Assembly: GCF_014805525.1 (NCBI RefSeq) | Contig: NZ_JACFSZ010000001.1 | Location: 124,001 to 188,000 of the forward strand | Reading direction: 5' to 3' | Origin: Rhabdothermincola sediminis | GTDB taxonomy: Bacteria; Actinomycetota; Acidimicrobiia; Acidimicrobiales; Acidimicrobilacustridaceae | DNA length: 64,000 bases | Shown: positions 7,947-16,339 of the stretch, one piece after another | Layout of the letters: every line of letters begins with the position of its first letter | Numbering within the stretch: the stretch's first letter is position 1 | Notes under the pieces: generated by a model | Database searches by the model: none | Told to the model about the DNA's origin: nothing | The model's input: only the letters and a program-made list of their open reading frames with translations | Program-made: the position numbers and the translations under genes

Positions 7947-9185
7947 ATGGCGAGGGGAGTGAGGCGGCGAGGCCCTGCACTCGCGCTCACCCGGGCGTCG
8001 ACGCTGGCTGCGCTGGTAGCGCTCATGGCGCTGGCCGTCTCGACCGTCGGTGCGCCGGCGGGCGCCGGCCCCGCTCCCGCCGGGCGTGGCTTCCCGTCCC
8101 CCCGCTTCGCCCCGGTGCAAGCACCATCCGCGCCCGGTGCGGCCGCGCTGGTCGCAGTCGGCGACGACGGGGGGCGGCCCGTGCTCCGCTTCGCCCCGGG
8201 CGCGCCTGCGGAGCTGTCCGCGACCGCGGAGGTCGTGATCGGGGTGCCAGGGGAGGAGACGGTCGCGTTCCGTCCGGGGAGCACGCCGCGGGCAGTTCCC
8301 GCCGGGAGCGGGTTGTGGGTCATGGCCGGGACGACCCAGCTCTCCGCGGTCTTCGACGCCTCGGCGTTGCTCGGCCCGGACGCCGGGCCGGAACGGTCCA
8401 TAGCCGGCAATCGCTGGGGGGCGGTGCAGCGCGACGGCGTGCCGCTCCTCGGTGCGGTGGACACGGGCATCACCGCGCCGGCACTGTCGATGGACAACCG
8501 GGCGCTCGTGCTCGCAGCCGCGGACCGGCCGCCGGCGCGCATCGAAGGGGCGCCGGTGGTCGCCGTCGACGACTTCGTCCGGCTGGCCCCGAGTGAGCAG
8601 GCGGCCAGCGGGGGGACCGACTTCATCCGCGTCGATCGCACCGCCGGGCGCATCCAGCTGCTCGAGACCAGCAGCGGGACGCTCGCGGACGTCACTGGTG
8701 ACGGCAGGTGGGTCATCGAAGGCCTGCCCCCAGAGGATCCCACCGCCCCGGGGGTGGTCGCGTTCGACCTCGAAGCCGCGGCCCGGGCCGTGGGGTTGGC
8801 CGCGGGTGCGGACCAGCTCGCGGTGTCCGTCGATCGCCGGTACACGCTGGCCGACGGGCGCGTGGTCACGGTCTACGGAGTGGCCGCCACCGTCGGTTGG
8901 TTGACGGGAGCGGGGGAAGCTCGAGCCGCGACCACGGTCACCCTCCCGGCGCGTGACGAGTCAGCCGTGCCGGCACAGGCCGCCTCGACCGGGGGTGGCT
9001 CGGGCGCGCTGGTGGGTGGCGCGGTGGCAGCAGGGCTGGCGCTCGTGGTGGTGGCGATCGTGCTGGTCGTGCGCACCCGCCGCCCCGGCCCGGCGAGGCG
9101 CAGCCCCGAGCAGGCGCTCGCGGCCCTCGAGTCGCAGATCAGCGAGCTGAGGCGAGGGCGGTCGGGACCGCCCGCGCCCCGCTGA
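7947..9185 (+). CDS. Secreted protein with C-terminal membrane anchor, unknown function
   Basis: The 412-residue product has an Arg-rich start and a hydrophobic signal peptide (about 14-36) followed by an Ala/Pro segment. A roughly 300-residue extracytoplasmic part follows with no motif I recognise. It ends in a Gly/Ala-rich transmembrane helix (near 350-375) and a short basic, then coiled, cytoplasmic tail. It is monocistronic, divergent from the XRE pair and followed by a hairpin repeat at 9251-9293. The layout matches an exported structural or sensing protein, but nothing specific can be claimed. Confidence 0.75.
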   Translation: MARGVRRRGPALALTRASTLAALVALMALAVSTVGAPAGAGPAPAGRGFPSPRFAPVQAPSAPGAAALVAVGDDGGRPVLRFAPGAPAELSATAEVVIGVPGEETVAFRPGSTPRAVPAGSGLWVMAGTTQLSAVFDASALLGPDAGPERSIAGNRWGAVQRDGVPLLGAVDTGITAPALSMDNRALVLAAADRPPARIEGAPVVAVDDFVRLAPSEQAASGGTDFIRVDRTAGRIQLLETSSGTLADVTGDGRWVIEGLPPEDPTAPGVVAFDLEAAARAVGLAAGADQLAVSVDRRYTLADGRVVTVYGVAATVGWLTGAGEARAATTVTLPARDESAVPAQAASTGGGSGALVGGAVAAGLALVVVAIVLVVRTRRPGPARRSPEQALAALESQISELRRGRSGPPAPR

Positions 9186-9250
9186 GCTGCCAGATCGCCA
9201 CCGTCGCCCCTCCCCCTTCCACTCCCTCTCCCCCCGACAGCGCTCCTGTT

Positions 9251-9293
9251 CTGTTCATCGATCCGCGGTCGACGGGCGCGCCGCGCTGAACAG
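9251..9293. repeat. Dispersed hairpin repeat (CTGTTCA/TGAACAG family)
   Basis: CTGTTCA (9251-9257) and TGAACAG (9287-9293) bracket an inner CGCGG/CCGCG pair (9264-9268 and 9281-9285). The left half, CTGTTCATCGATCCGCGG, differs at only two positions from the unit repeated three times at 39.64-39.82 kb. It lies just after a gene end, in a 166-bp gap. Confidence 0.6.
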
Positions 9294-9339
9294 GTCGTGC
9301 CCGAGCAGGTGGTTACCGCCGGAATCAGGCGGGGGTGGT

Positions 9340-9345
9340 TAGGGT
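9340..9345 (+). promoter_or_regulatory. -10 element for the GNAT operon
   Basis: TAGGGT is followed by 6 nt and GTG 9352, consistent with a leaderless transcript for the GNAT-hydrolase pair. Confidence 0.5.
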
Positions 9346-9351
9346 GCGGGC

Positions 9352-9951
9352 GTGCAGCGGGGTGAGGTGCGGGTCAGGGACGCGGCACCCTCCGATGAGC
9401 CCATGCTGGCCGACGTGCTGGCCCGGTCGTTCCTGGACGACCCGATCATGGAATGGCTGGTCCCAGACGACGCGAATCGGTACCGGCGCCTGCTGCCCTT
9501 CTACCGGGCCGAGCTCGGCGTGGCCCGGCGGTGCGGTCGGGTGCTCACCGACACCGACGTGAGCGGCACCGCGCTCTGGTATCCCCCGGGTCGATGGAGA
9601 CAGCCCACCATCGAGGTGCTGCGCTCGGCTCCCCGCATAGTCCGCAGCCTGGGCCGTCGGCTGTCGCGGGGATTGCAGCTCATCCGCGAGGTCGATGCGG
9701 CCCATCCCCGGGAGCCGCACTGGTACCTGGCGATCCTCGGCACCCACCCCGATCGCCAGGGTCGGGGGGTGGGCGCCGCGGTGATCACGGCGATCACGGA
9801 TCGCTGCGACCGGGAGGAGACACCGGCATACCTCGAGTCCTCGAAGGCAGAGAACATCCCCTATTACGAACGGTTCGGTTTCTGGGTCCGGTCCGAGGTC
9901 GCGGTGCCCGGCGGACCCACCTTGTGGACCATGTGGAGAGACCCAGCATGA
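9352..9951 (+). CDS. GNAT-family N-acetyltransferase
   Basis: This 199-residue acetyl-CoA-dependent acyltransferase shows the family's core. A LAILGTHPDRQGRGVGAAVI stretch (about 126-145) contains the pyrophosphate-binding Q/RxxGxG/A loop, and a late YLESSKAENIPYYERFGFW segment matches motif B. The acceptor substrate is unknown. GTG 9352 is chosen because the conserved fold starts at once and a -10-like TAGGGT lies 6 nt upstream. Its stop overlaps the next gene (ATGA), so the two are co-translated. Confidence 0.88.
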   Translation: MQRGEVRVRDAAPSDEPMLADVLARSFLDDPIMEWLVPDDANRYRRLLPFYRAELGVARRCGRVLTDTDVSGTALWYPPGRWRQPTIEVLRSAPRIVRSLGRRLSRGLQLIREVDAAHPREPHWYLAILGTHPDRQGRGVGAAVITAITDRCDREETPAYLESSKAENIPYYERFGFWVRSEVAVPGGPTLWTMWRDPA

Positions 9952-11204
9952 TCGTCCAGCAGCTGCGCGGGCTCGAGAAGGCATTGGCGAGGGTGCCACC
10001 CTTGCGGATGCTCAAGGCGCTACCCGAGACCGGGGGGTTCGCCATCCGCACCCTGGTGCGCCAGCGCACCTCCCGGCTCCCCGACGGGTTGCCGGACACC
10101 CGCCTGACACCGTCGTTGCTCGCGCACGTCGCGCTCGACGAGGCGATCCTCACCGCGGCGATGGGCCCCGACCGGTTCCCTCGCCGGGCCGATTACGAGC
10201 GAGTGGGGGCGGAGCTGGCCGCGGCCCGGGAGCTGTTCGACCGGCGAGGCTGGCTGGGCGATCCCCGCTCCTACCACTCGGATCCCCCACCGTTGACCCA
10301 CGTACAGGTCGGAGGTGGCTGGGCGCACCGTCTGCGCTACGAGCGGCTCGTCTGGGAGAGCGGCTTCGAGCCCCGAGCCGAAGAGCCCGGTGCCGACCGG
10401 TGGCTCGGCTACCAGTCGAACCGGCTCGCGGGGGCGTGGATGCTGCGTCATCCCGGCGACGAGCCCCGGCCCTGGCTGGTGTGCCTCCACGGCTTCGGCA
10501 TGGGGTACGCGTTCATGGATTTCCCGGCCTTCCACGCCGCCCACCTCCACCGGGACCTGGGGTTGAACCTCATCGGGCCCACGTTGCCGCTGCACGGCCG
10601 CCGGAAGGTGGCTCGCATGAGCGGCGACCAGTTCCTCGGCTTCGACCTGGTCAACACGGTGCACGGGCTGGCGCAGGCGGTGTGGGACGTGCGGCGCGTG
10701 CTGGGCTGGCTGCGCGAAGTGCAGGCCGCACCAGCCATCGGCCTCTACGGGGTCTCGCTGGGGGCGTACACGGCCGCGCTGGTGGCCGGGTTCGAACCGG
10801 ACCTGGCGCTGGTGCTGGCGGGCATCCCGGTCTCGGACTTCCCGTCGATGTTCCGCTCGCAGAGCCCGCTGCCCATCGCCCGGCGGGCCGTGGAGCACGG
10901 GATCCTCGGTGGGCCGGCTGAGGACGTGCACCGCGTGGTGTCGCCGCTGACCATCGAGCCCGCGGTGCCCCTGGAGCGCCGGTTCATCTTCGCTGGGTTG
11001 GCGGACCGCATGTCCCACCCTCGGCAGGCGCACGCGCTCTGGCAGCACTGGGGGCGTCCCCGGATCCGGTGGTACCCCGGCAACCACGTCGGCTACCTCT
11101 GGTCGTCCACGGTCACGGCCTTCGTCGACGAGGTCCTCGTCGGATCGGATCTCGCTCGGCCAGGGGATTCCGTTCAACGTGAGCGGGTTCCGGCCGATGG
11201 GTAG
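9948..11204 (+). CDS. Alpha/beta hydrolase family protein
   Basis: This 418-residue cytoplasmic-looking protein has an N-terminal helical region of about 165 residues before the hydrolase core. The core shows the oxyanion strand LVCLHGFGMG, the nucleophile elbow GVSLGAY, a candidate acid in AGLADRMSHP and a terminal histidine in GNHVGYLW. The large N-terminal part and a lid-like segment between core strands are unusual for simple esterases. The ATG overlaps the GNAT stop. Function, perhaps lipid or ester metabolism together with the acyltransferase, is inference. Confidence 0.8.
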   Translation: MIVQQLRGLEKALARVPPLRMLKALPETGGFAIRTLVRQRTSRLPDGLPDTRLTPSLLAHVALDEAILTAAMGPDRFPRRADYERVGAELAAARELFDRRGWLGDPRSYHSDPPPLTHVQVGGGWAHRLRYERLVWESGFEPRAEEPGADRWLGYQSNRLAGAWMLRHPGDEPRPWLVCLHGFGMGYAFMDFPAFHAAHLHRDLGLNLIGPTLPLHGRRKVARMSGDQFLGFDLVNTVHGLAQAVWDVRRVLGWLREVQAAPAIGLYGVSLGAYTAALVAGFEPDLALVLAGIPVSDFPSMFRSQSPLPIARRAVEHGILGGPAEDVHRVVSPLTIEPAVPLERRFIFAGLADRMSHPRQAHALWQHWGRPRIRWYPGNHVGYLWSSTVTAFVDEVLVGSDLARPGDSVQRERVPADG

Positions 11205-11218
11205 GGCGAACGAGGTCT

Positions 11219-11818
11219 GTGACCCAACCTGTTCAGGAGTCGACCTTCCGCATGCCCTCGGCCGAGTCCTCCCCGCCCCGCCGCTCCCCGGACGAGCCCC
11301 GGTTGTCGTTCAAGGAGCGGGAGATGCTGACGGCGCTGCGCCGGCTCGCCAACGCGCGCTTGCAGCTCTCGCAGCTCGAGGAGAAGCTCGCCGCACAGCA
11401 GCAGCGTGACTCGTGGGATCCCGGTGACCTCGAGCGGGTCGAGGAGCTCCAGCGAGAGCTCGACAAGCTTCGCCAGAAGGCCCAGAGCCGCTTCGGTGGC
11501 GGCTCGGCCCGCGAGCGGCTGGCCAAGGCGGAGCTCGAGCAGCGGCTGATCCTGGACCGGCTCGGGGTCGGGTCCGTCGAGGAGCTCGAGGCCCTGCGGC
11601 GGTCACCGGCCAGCACGGGTGACGACGTCGATCCGGTGTTCGTGCAGTTCGCCCGCCGGGAGCTGGCCGCCGCCGAGGAGGCTTACCAGCAGGTGCTCTT
11701 GCTGCCCGACGACGCTCCGGCCGCTCCGGGGAGTGGAGACGAGGAGCTGCTCGGTGACCTGCCCGAGATCCCCGATTACCCCCCACCGATCGATCTCACC
11801 CACCCCGAGGGCTCCTGA
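11219..11818 (+). CDS. Coiled-coil protein with IDLT tail (paralogue 1)
   Basis: This 199-residue soluble protein is rich in Glu, Leu, Arg and Gln, with strong heptad-like helices over about 30-110 and 138-162. The tail is acidic, contains PPPIDLTHPEG, and follows a Pro/Asp linker. It is clearly related to the product at 15718-16209: both share a LxRLAxA helix start, a G-S-x-x-E turn followed by paired Arg, an ARREL/ARREH AAA helix and a terminal IDLT. No known domain was recognised. It starts at GTG 11219, 14 nt after the hydrolase, and may belong to that transcription unit. Confidence 0.7.
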   Translation: MTQPVQESTFRMPSAESSPPRRSPDEPRLSFKEREMLTALRRLANARLQLSQLEEKLAAQQQRDSWDPGDLERVEELQRELDKLRQKAQSRFGGGSARERLAKAELEQRLILDRLGVGSVEELEALRRSPASTGDDVDPVFVQFARRELAAAEEAYQQVLLLPDDAPAAPGSGDEELLGDLPEIPDYPPPIDLTHPEGS

Positions 11819-11837
11819 CGCCGTCCCCCTTCGAAAC

Positions 11838-11996
11838 GAACTGGCATGTCAAACGCGTGCTGGGGCACGCGTTTGGCCGGCCGGTTGGTGGTGGTGGGTG
11901 GTGGGGGGTGGCGGGAGGCGGTTCCTCGAGCGAAGGGTTCCTCGAGCGAACTGGCATGTCAAACGCGTGCTGGGGCACGCGTTTGACATGCCAGTT
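11838..11996. repeat. Two-copy hairpin element, one copy a perfect 22-bp palindrome
   Basis: The second copy has perfect 22-nt arms (11949-11970 and 11975-11996) beginning AACTGGCATG and ending CATGCCAGTT, with a TGGG loop. The first copy (11838-11875) repeats about 38 nt of it but loses the outer right arm, keeping only an 11-bp stem. They lie 110 bp apart between the convergent coiled-coil gene and queD. A terminator role is possible, but duplication suggests a mobile or recombinogenic hairpin. Confidence 0.7.
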
Positions 11997-12052
11997 GGAG
12001 GGGGAAAGCGAGTTGGGGCTTGGACTGGGGCTGGGAGTGGGGTCGGAGCGGT

Positions 12053-12421
12053 TCAGGCGCCGGGGTCGGGGCCGCGGTACTCGACACCGGAGGTGCAGGT
12101 CTCCCGCACCACGACGCGGCTCAGCCCTGGTAGGGCGGTGGCGAGGCGCTCCCAGATCCAGGCGGCCAGCACCTCGCTGGTCGGGTTCTCAAGTCCCTCG
12201 ATCTCGTTGAGGTACCGGTGGTCGAGCGCCTCACGCACCGGACCACACGCCTCGGCCACGTCGGCGAAGTCGGTGACCCACCCCGTCGTCTCGCCCACGG
12301 GTCCCTCGACGTACACCCGTACCCGGAACGAGTGACCGTGCAGTCGCGCACACTTGTGCCCGTCGGGGACGTTGGGCAGGCGGTGGGCGGCCTCGAATCC
12401 GAACTCGCGGAAGATCTCCAT
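12053..12421 (-). CDS. queD: 6-carboxytetrahydropterin synthase QueD
   Basis: This PTPS-family enzyme converts 7,8-dihydroneopterin triphosphate to 6-carboxy-5,6,7,8-tetrahydropterin in preQ0 synthesis. The 122-residue protein has the zinc histidines in FEAAHRL and the LHGHSF pair, plus the catalytic cysteine in [10 protein letters not shown] later LDHRYLNEI segment and the PTSE motif are typical. It follows queE by 20 nt as the last gene of queC-queE-queD. Confidence 0.93.
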   Translation of the reverse strand: MEIFREFGFEAAHRLPNVPDGHKCARLHGHSFRVRVYVEGPVGETTGWVTDFADVAEACGPVREALDHRYLNEIEGLENPTSEVLAAWIWERLATALPGLSRVVVRETCTSGVEYRGPDPGA

Positions 12422-12441
12422 GGGCGCTCAGGCTGGACGGC

Positions 12442-13095
12442 TCACGGGATGCCGAGCAGCTTGTGGGTCTGCACGCTCAGTCGCCACCGAGGATGGTCGA
12501 GGCAGTAACGGATGGCCAACTCGGTGTTGGCTCTGATGTCGGGACCGTCCATCGGCTGCAGGAAGAAGTGGTCGAAGTCGAGATGCGCGAAGCGATCGGG
12601 CTCGGCCCCCTCCTGGGGAAACACCAGCTTGAGCTCGTCGCCGCCGGCGACCACCAGCTCGGTGCCGGCCTTGGGGCTCACGCACACCCAGTCCACGCCC
12701 GGGGGAACCGGCAGGGTGCCATTGGTCTCGATGGCCACCTCGAATCCGTGCTCGTGGAGGGCGTCGACCAGCGGACGGTCGAGCTGCAGCAGCGGTTCGC
12801 CGCCGGTGCACACCACGTAGCGGCTGTCGCTCCCGCCCGGGTGGTCGGCAGGCGCGGGCCAGGTCGCCGCCACGTGCTCGGCGAGCGCGCTCGCACTCCG
12901 GAAGACGCCACCCCCGGGCCCGTCGGTCCCGACGAAGTCGGTGTCGCAGAAGCGGCAGGTGGCGCGGGAACGGTCACGCTCGAGACCACTCCAGAGGTTG
13001 CAGCGGGCGAACCGGCAGAACACCGCCACCCGGCCGGTGCGCGCCCCTTCGCCCTGGAGGGTGGCGAAGACCTCTTTGACGGCGTACGTGCTCAC
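12442..13095 (-). CDS. queE: 7-carboxy-7-deazaguanine synthase QueE
   Basis: This radical SAM enzyme performs the ring contraction of 6-carboxytetrahydropterin to 7-carboxy-7-deazaguanine. In the 217-residue product the cluster cysteines are spaced C-x14-C-x2-C (FARCNLWSG then TCRFCD), the widened spacing known for one QueE subtype. Other landmarks are a substrate-binding [10 protein letters not shown] near the N terminus and CTGGEPLLQ for SAM binding. The GTG start at 13095 overlaps the queC stop. Confidence 0.93.
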   Translation of the reverse strand: MSTYAVKEVFATLQGEGARTGRVAVFCRFARCNLWSGLERDRSRATCRFCDTDFVGTDGPGGGVFRSASALAEHVAATWPAPADHPGGSDSRYVVCTGGEPLLQLDRPLVDALHEHGFEVAIETNGTLPVPPGVDWVCVSPKAGTELVVAGGDELKLVFPQEGAEPDRFAHLDFDHFFLQPMDGPDIRANTELAIRYCLDHPRWRLSVQTHKLLGIP

Positions 13096-13829
13096 GCGTC
13101 GAGGGTATCGGCGACCCCGCTCGCATAGCGGGTGGGGTCCTCCACCCCCGCCTCGTGGAAGCCCTTGGCTCGCAGCCGGCAGCTGTCACACCGGCCGCAC
13201 GCCGCGCCATCCGCCGCGGGGTCGTAGCAGCTGATGGTCGAGGCGTGGTCGACGCCGAGCTCGACCCCGCGGCGGATGATCTCCGCTTTCGTGAGGTGGA
13301 TCAGTGGGGTGTGGATGGTCACCGGCGAGCCCTCGATCGCGGCTCGGGTGGCCAGGTCGGCCATCCGCTGGAAGGCTTCGATGTACTCGGGCCGGCAGTC
13401 CGGGTAGCCGGAGTAGTCGAGGGCATTGACGCCGATGAAGATGTCCTGTGCACCCCGCACCTCCGCCAGCGCCAGCGCCAGCGAGAGGAAGACCGTGTTG
13501 CGTGCGGGCACGTAGGTGACGGGGATGCGCTCGCCGCTCTGCACTTCGCTGGCGACGCGTGTTGCGTCGCGCGTGCCGTGCTTCGGCACGGCGAGGCGGC
13601 GGTCCGTGAGGGCGGACCCCCCGAAGGCGGCGAGGTCGATGTCGATCACGACGTGCTCGACCCCCGCGGCGGCGGCGATCCGGGCCGCGGCCCCGAGCTC
13701 GACGTGGTGCCGCTGGCCGTAGCGGAAGCTCAACGCCACACACTCGAAGCCGGCGGCCTGCGCGATGGCCAGGCAGGTGGCGGAATCGAGCCCCCCGGAG
13801 AGGAGCACGACGGCGACGGGTGCGGGCAC
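13092..13829 (-). CDS. queC: 7-cyano-7-deazaguanine synthase QueC
   Basis: This ATP-dependent enzyme makes preQ0 from 7-carboxy-7-deazaguanine and ammonia. The 245-residue product has the PP-loop [10 protein letters not shown] near the N terminus and a C-terminal zinc cluster [20 protein letters not shown] (C-x8-C-x2-C-x2-C type). GTG 13829 is selected because it sits six residues before the PP-loop strand and has TACGCT 7 nt upstream. It heads the queC-queE-queD operon. No queF, tgt or DNA-modification gene is nearby. Confidence 0.93.
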   Translation of the reverse strand: MPAPVAVVLLSGGLDSATCLAIAQAAGFECVALSFRYGQRHHVELGAAARIAAAAGVEHVVIDIDLAAFGGSALTDRRLAVPKHGTRDATRVASEVQSGERIPVTYVPARNTVFLSLALALAEVRGAQDIFIGVNALDYSGYPDCRPEYIEAFQRMADLATRAAIEGSPVTIHTPLIHLTKAEIIRRGVELGVDHASTISCYDPAADGAACGRCDSCRLRAKGFHEAGVEDPTRYASGVADTLDA

Positions 13830-13836
13830 GAACCGC

Positions 13837-13842
13837 AGCGTA
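13837..13842 (-). promoter_or_regulatory. -10 element of the queCED operon
   Basis: TACGCT on the minus strand, 7 nt before GTG 13829. The leaderless arrangement leaves no room for a preQ1-type riboswitch. Confidence 0.5.
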
Positions 13843-13903
13843 ACGGCGGGGAGCGAAGCGCGATCCGGTGGACTCGCTCGACGCGCGGCGCTACACATCG
13901 TCC

Positions 13904-15637
13904 ATGCACGATCTGATCGTTCGAGGGGGCACGATCGTCGACGGCACCGGGGGGCCGCCCTACCACGGCGATGTCGCGGTCACCGACGGGTTGATCACGG
14001 AGGTCGGTCCCTCGGTGGAGGGCCGAGCCCGGCGGGTGATCGACGCCGCCGGCCTGCTCGTGACCCCGGGATTCGTCGACATCCACACCCACTACGACGG
14101 CCAGGCCACGTGGGACCCGTTGCTCACCCCGAGCTGCTGGCACGGGGTCACGACGGTGGTGATGGGCAACTGCGGTGTGGGCTTCGCCCCGGTGCGGGCC
14201 TCCGAGCGCGAGTGGCTGATCGGTCTGATGGAGGGTGTGGAGGACATCCCCGGCACCGCCCTGCACGCGGGCATCCGCTGGGGGTGGGAGAGCTTCCCGG
14301 AGTACCTCGACTTCCTGGACGCCGCGCCCCACGCGCTCGATGTCGGCACGCAGGTGCCACATGGCGCCGTCCGGGCGTACGTCATGGGCGAGCGCGGAGC
14401 GGACAACCAGCCGGCGGCCCCCGATGACATCTCGGCGATGGCCCGTCTGGTCCGGGAGGGGCTCGATGCGGGGGCCCTCGGCTTCTCGACCTCCCGCACG
14501 ATCATGCACATGGCCGTCGACGGTCGTCCGGTGCCCGGCACGTTCGCGGCCGAGGACGAGCTCTTCGGCCTCGGCGACGCCCTGCGGGCCGCGGGGGTCG
14601 GGGTGTTCGAGCTGGCGCCGGCGGGGGTGATGGGAGAGGACCTCGACGCGCCGGAGCGGGAGATGGCCTGGATGCGGAGGCTGGCGGCCCGCACCGGCCG
14701 GCCGGTGTGCTTCGCACTGAGCCAGAACCACCAGGCGTCGCAGGATTGGCGGCGCATGCTCGAGCTGTCGGCGGAGGCCGAGGCCGAGGGCGCGGTCGTG
14801 CGGCCCCAGGTGCATGCTCGCACCGTCTCGCTGCTGCTCGGGTTGTCCACGTTGCACCCCTTCATGTTCGTGCCGAGCTGGCAGGAGGTCGCCGGCCGTC
14901 CGGTACCTGCGCAGGTCGCGCTGTTGTCGGACCCGCACCGCCGCCAGCGCCTCGTCGCGGAGATGGCCGCGATGGGCGACGATCCGATCGTGGTCGGGTT
15001 CATGAGCCCCACCCGCGTGTTCCCGATGGGCGATCCGCCCGACTACGAACCGGAGCCGTCCTCGAGCGTCGCCGCGCAGGCGGCCCGCGAGGGCGTGTCG
15101 CCCTGGGAGAAGCTCTACGACCTGTTGCTCTCCGGCGAAGGCCGTGAGCTGTTGAACTCGCCGGTGTTGAACTACGCGGACGGGTCGCTCGATCCGACCT
15201 ACGAGATGCTCGCCAGCCCGGTCACGGCGTTCGGTCTCGGCGACGGCGGTGCGCACGTCGGGCAGACCTGCGATGCGAGCAGCACCACCTTCATGCTCAC
15301 CCATTGGGTGCGCGACCGCCGCCGCGGTCCCCGGCTCCCGCTGGAGCTGGCGGTGCACAAGATCACCGGCGCCACCGCGGACCTCTACGGGCTGGGCGAT
15401 CGGGGTCGGCTCCTGGCAGGGCTGAAGGCCGATCTGAACCTCATCGACTTCGATCGGTTGCAGCTCCGGCGCCCGGAGCTGGTGGAGGACCTGCCAGGGG
15501 GTGCCAGGCGGCTGGTGCAGCGTGCCGACGGGTACGTGGCCACCGTGAACGCGGGTGAGGTGATCATGGCGGAGGGGGAGGACACCGGCGCCCGCCCGGG
15601 GCGCCTCATCCGCGGGGCGCGAGCCGCGTGCAACTAG
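13904..15637 (+). CDS. N-acyl-D-amino-acid deacylase-like amidohydrolase
   Basis: This 577-residue member of the amidohydrolase-3/D-aminoacylase family hydrolyses N-acyl or cyclic amide bonds at a metal site. The beta-sandwich segment [11 protein letters not shown] opens the protein, followed by the metal HxH in DIHTHYDGQ (H61, H63). A late GDGGAHVG carries the expected catalytic Asp, and the C terminus returns to the sandwich ([10 protein letters not shown]). ATG 13904 begins exactly at the sandwich strand. It is divergent from queC with about 74 bp between starts. The exact substrate is unknown. Confidence 0.85.
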   Translation: MHDLIVRGGTIVDGTGGPPYHGDVAVTDGLITEVGPSVEGRARRVIDAAGLLVTPGFVDIHTHYDGQATWDPLLTPSCWHGVTTVVMGNCGVGFAPVRASEREWLIGLMEGVEDIPGTALHAGIRWGWESFPEYLDFLDAAPHALDVGTQVPHGAVRAYVMGERGADNQPAAPDDISAMARLVREGLDAGALGFSTSRTIMHMAVDGRPVPGTFAAEDELFGLGDALRAAGVGVFELAPAGVMGEDLDAPEREMAWMRRLAARTGRPVCFALSQNHQASQDWRRMLELSAEAEAEGAVVRPQVHARTVSLLLGLSTLHPFMFVPSWQEVAGRPVPAQVALLSDPHRRQRLVAEMAAMGDDPIVVGFMSPTRVFPMGDPPDYEPEPSSSVAAQAAREGVSPWEKLYDLLLSGEGRELLNSPVLNYADGSLDPTYEMLASPVTAFGLGDGGAHVGQTCDASSTTFMLTHWVRDRRRGPRLPLELAVHKITGATADLYGLGDRGRLLAGLKADLNLIDFDRLQLRRPELVEDLPGGARRLVQRADGYVATVNAGEVIMAEGEDTGARPGRLIRGARAACN

Positions 15638-15717
15638 GGCCGCGGAGGTGCAGCTCGTTGCGGGCTTCACGGGGCGCAGCCAGAATGTGTGCCAGGTGCC
15701 ACGAGGAGGGGCAGGTG

Positions 15718-16209
15718 ATGGCGACCATCGACACGTGGCGATCGATCGGTGACGACCCGGAGCTGCGCGTCGGGCCGAGCGATCGTGAGGTGATCGAGGT
15801 GCTCCAGCGGCTCGCGAGCGCCAAAGCCCACTTGGTGCACGCCGAACGCGAGGTGCAGGCCGCGCAATGCTCCCGAGGTGGGGAGGAGCAGGTGCGGGTG
15901 ATCGAGCAGGCCCACGCCGAGGTCCTGTGGGCCCAGGCCGGTCTGCTGGCCACACCGAAGGCCAAGCAGGCGCGTCAGGCGTTCGAGGTGGCCCGAGCTC
16001 GTGAGGAGGCGCTCCTGCGTCGCCACGGCTACGGCTCCTTCGCCGAGTTCCGTGCTCGCAGGCGGGCCGTGCCGACCGCCGAGCTGCACCTCGAGCTGGC
16101 TCGCCGGGAGCACGCGGCGGCGCTGGAGGCGTGGGAGCAGCTCCAGTCGGCCATGGCGCCCACGCTGATCATCGACCTCACGGGCGACGAGCCCCGAGTC
16201 CTTCGCTGA
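15718..16209 (+). CDS. Coiled-coil protein with IDLT tail (paralogue 2)
   Basis: This 163-residue, highly helical protein is rich in Ala, Glu and Arg. Its helix pattern matches the product at 11219-11818: VLQRLASAKAHL, then a central Ala-rich helix, GYGSFAEFRARRR, LARREHAAALEAWEQL, and a final LIIDLTGDEP. The shared C-terminal tail suggests a conserved docking peptide. ATG 15718 has a strong GAGGAGGGG ribosome-binding site 6 nt upstream. Neither paralogue has a transmembrane segment or a known domain. Confidence 0.75.
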   Translation: MATIDTWRSIGDDPELRVGPSDREVIEVLQRLASAKAHLVHAEREVQAAQCSRGGEEQVRVIEQAHAEVLWAQAGLLATPKAKQARQAFEVARAREEALLRRHGYGSFAEFRARRRAVPTAELHLELARREHAAALEAWEQLQSAMAPTLIIDLTGDEPRVLR

Positions 16210-16300
16210 TCCCTTCCCTGCACGGATTCGACGCCGTGTCGGTCGCCGGCGCGAGCCTGCTTCCGCGCCACGTATCCGACCCTCGCGGATGGCATCGTTC

Positions 16301-16306
16301 TACCCT
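16301..16306 (+). promoter_or_regulatory. Possible -10 for the lipoprotein-PBP unit
   Basis: TACCCT lies 33 nt upstream of ATG 16340, giving a short leader. No convincing -35 was seen, so the call is weak. Confidence 0.25.
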
Positions 16307-16339
16307 TGCCCATCGGGCGGGGGTGACGACCGACTGCCG

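Noticed and set aside
9948-11818. Phage or insertion-element origin for the hairpin-flanked genes
   Set aside because: No transposase, integrase, terminal repeats or target duplication was seen, and base composition is like that of the neighbours.
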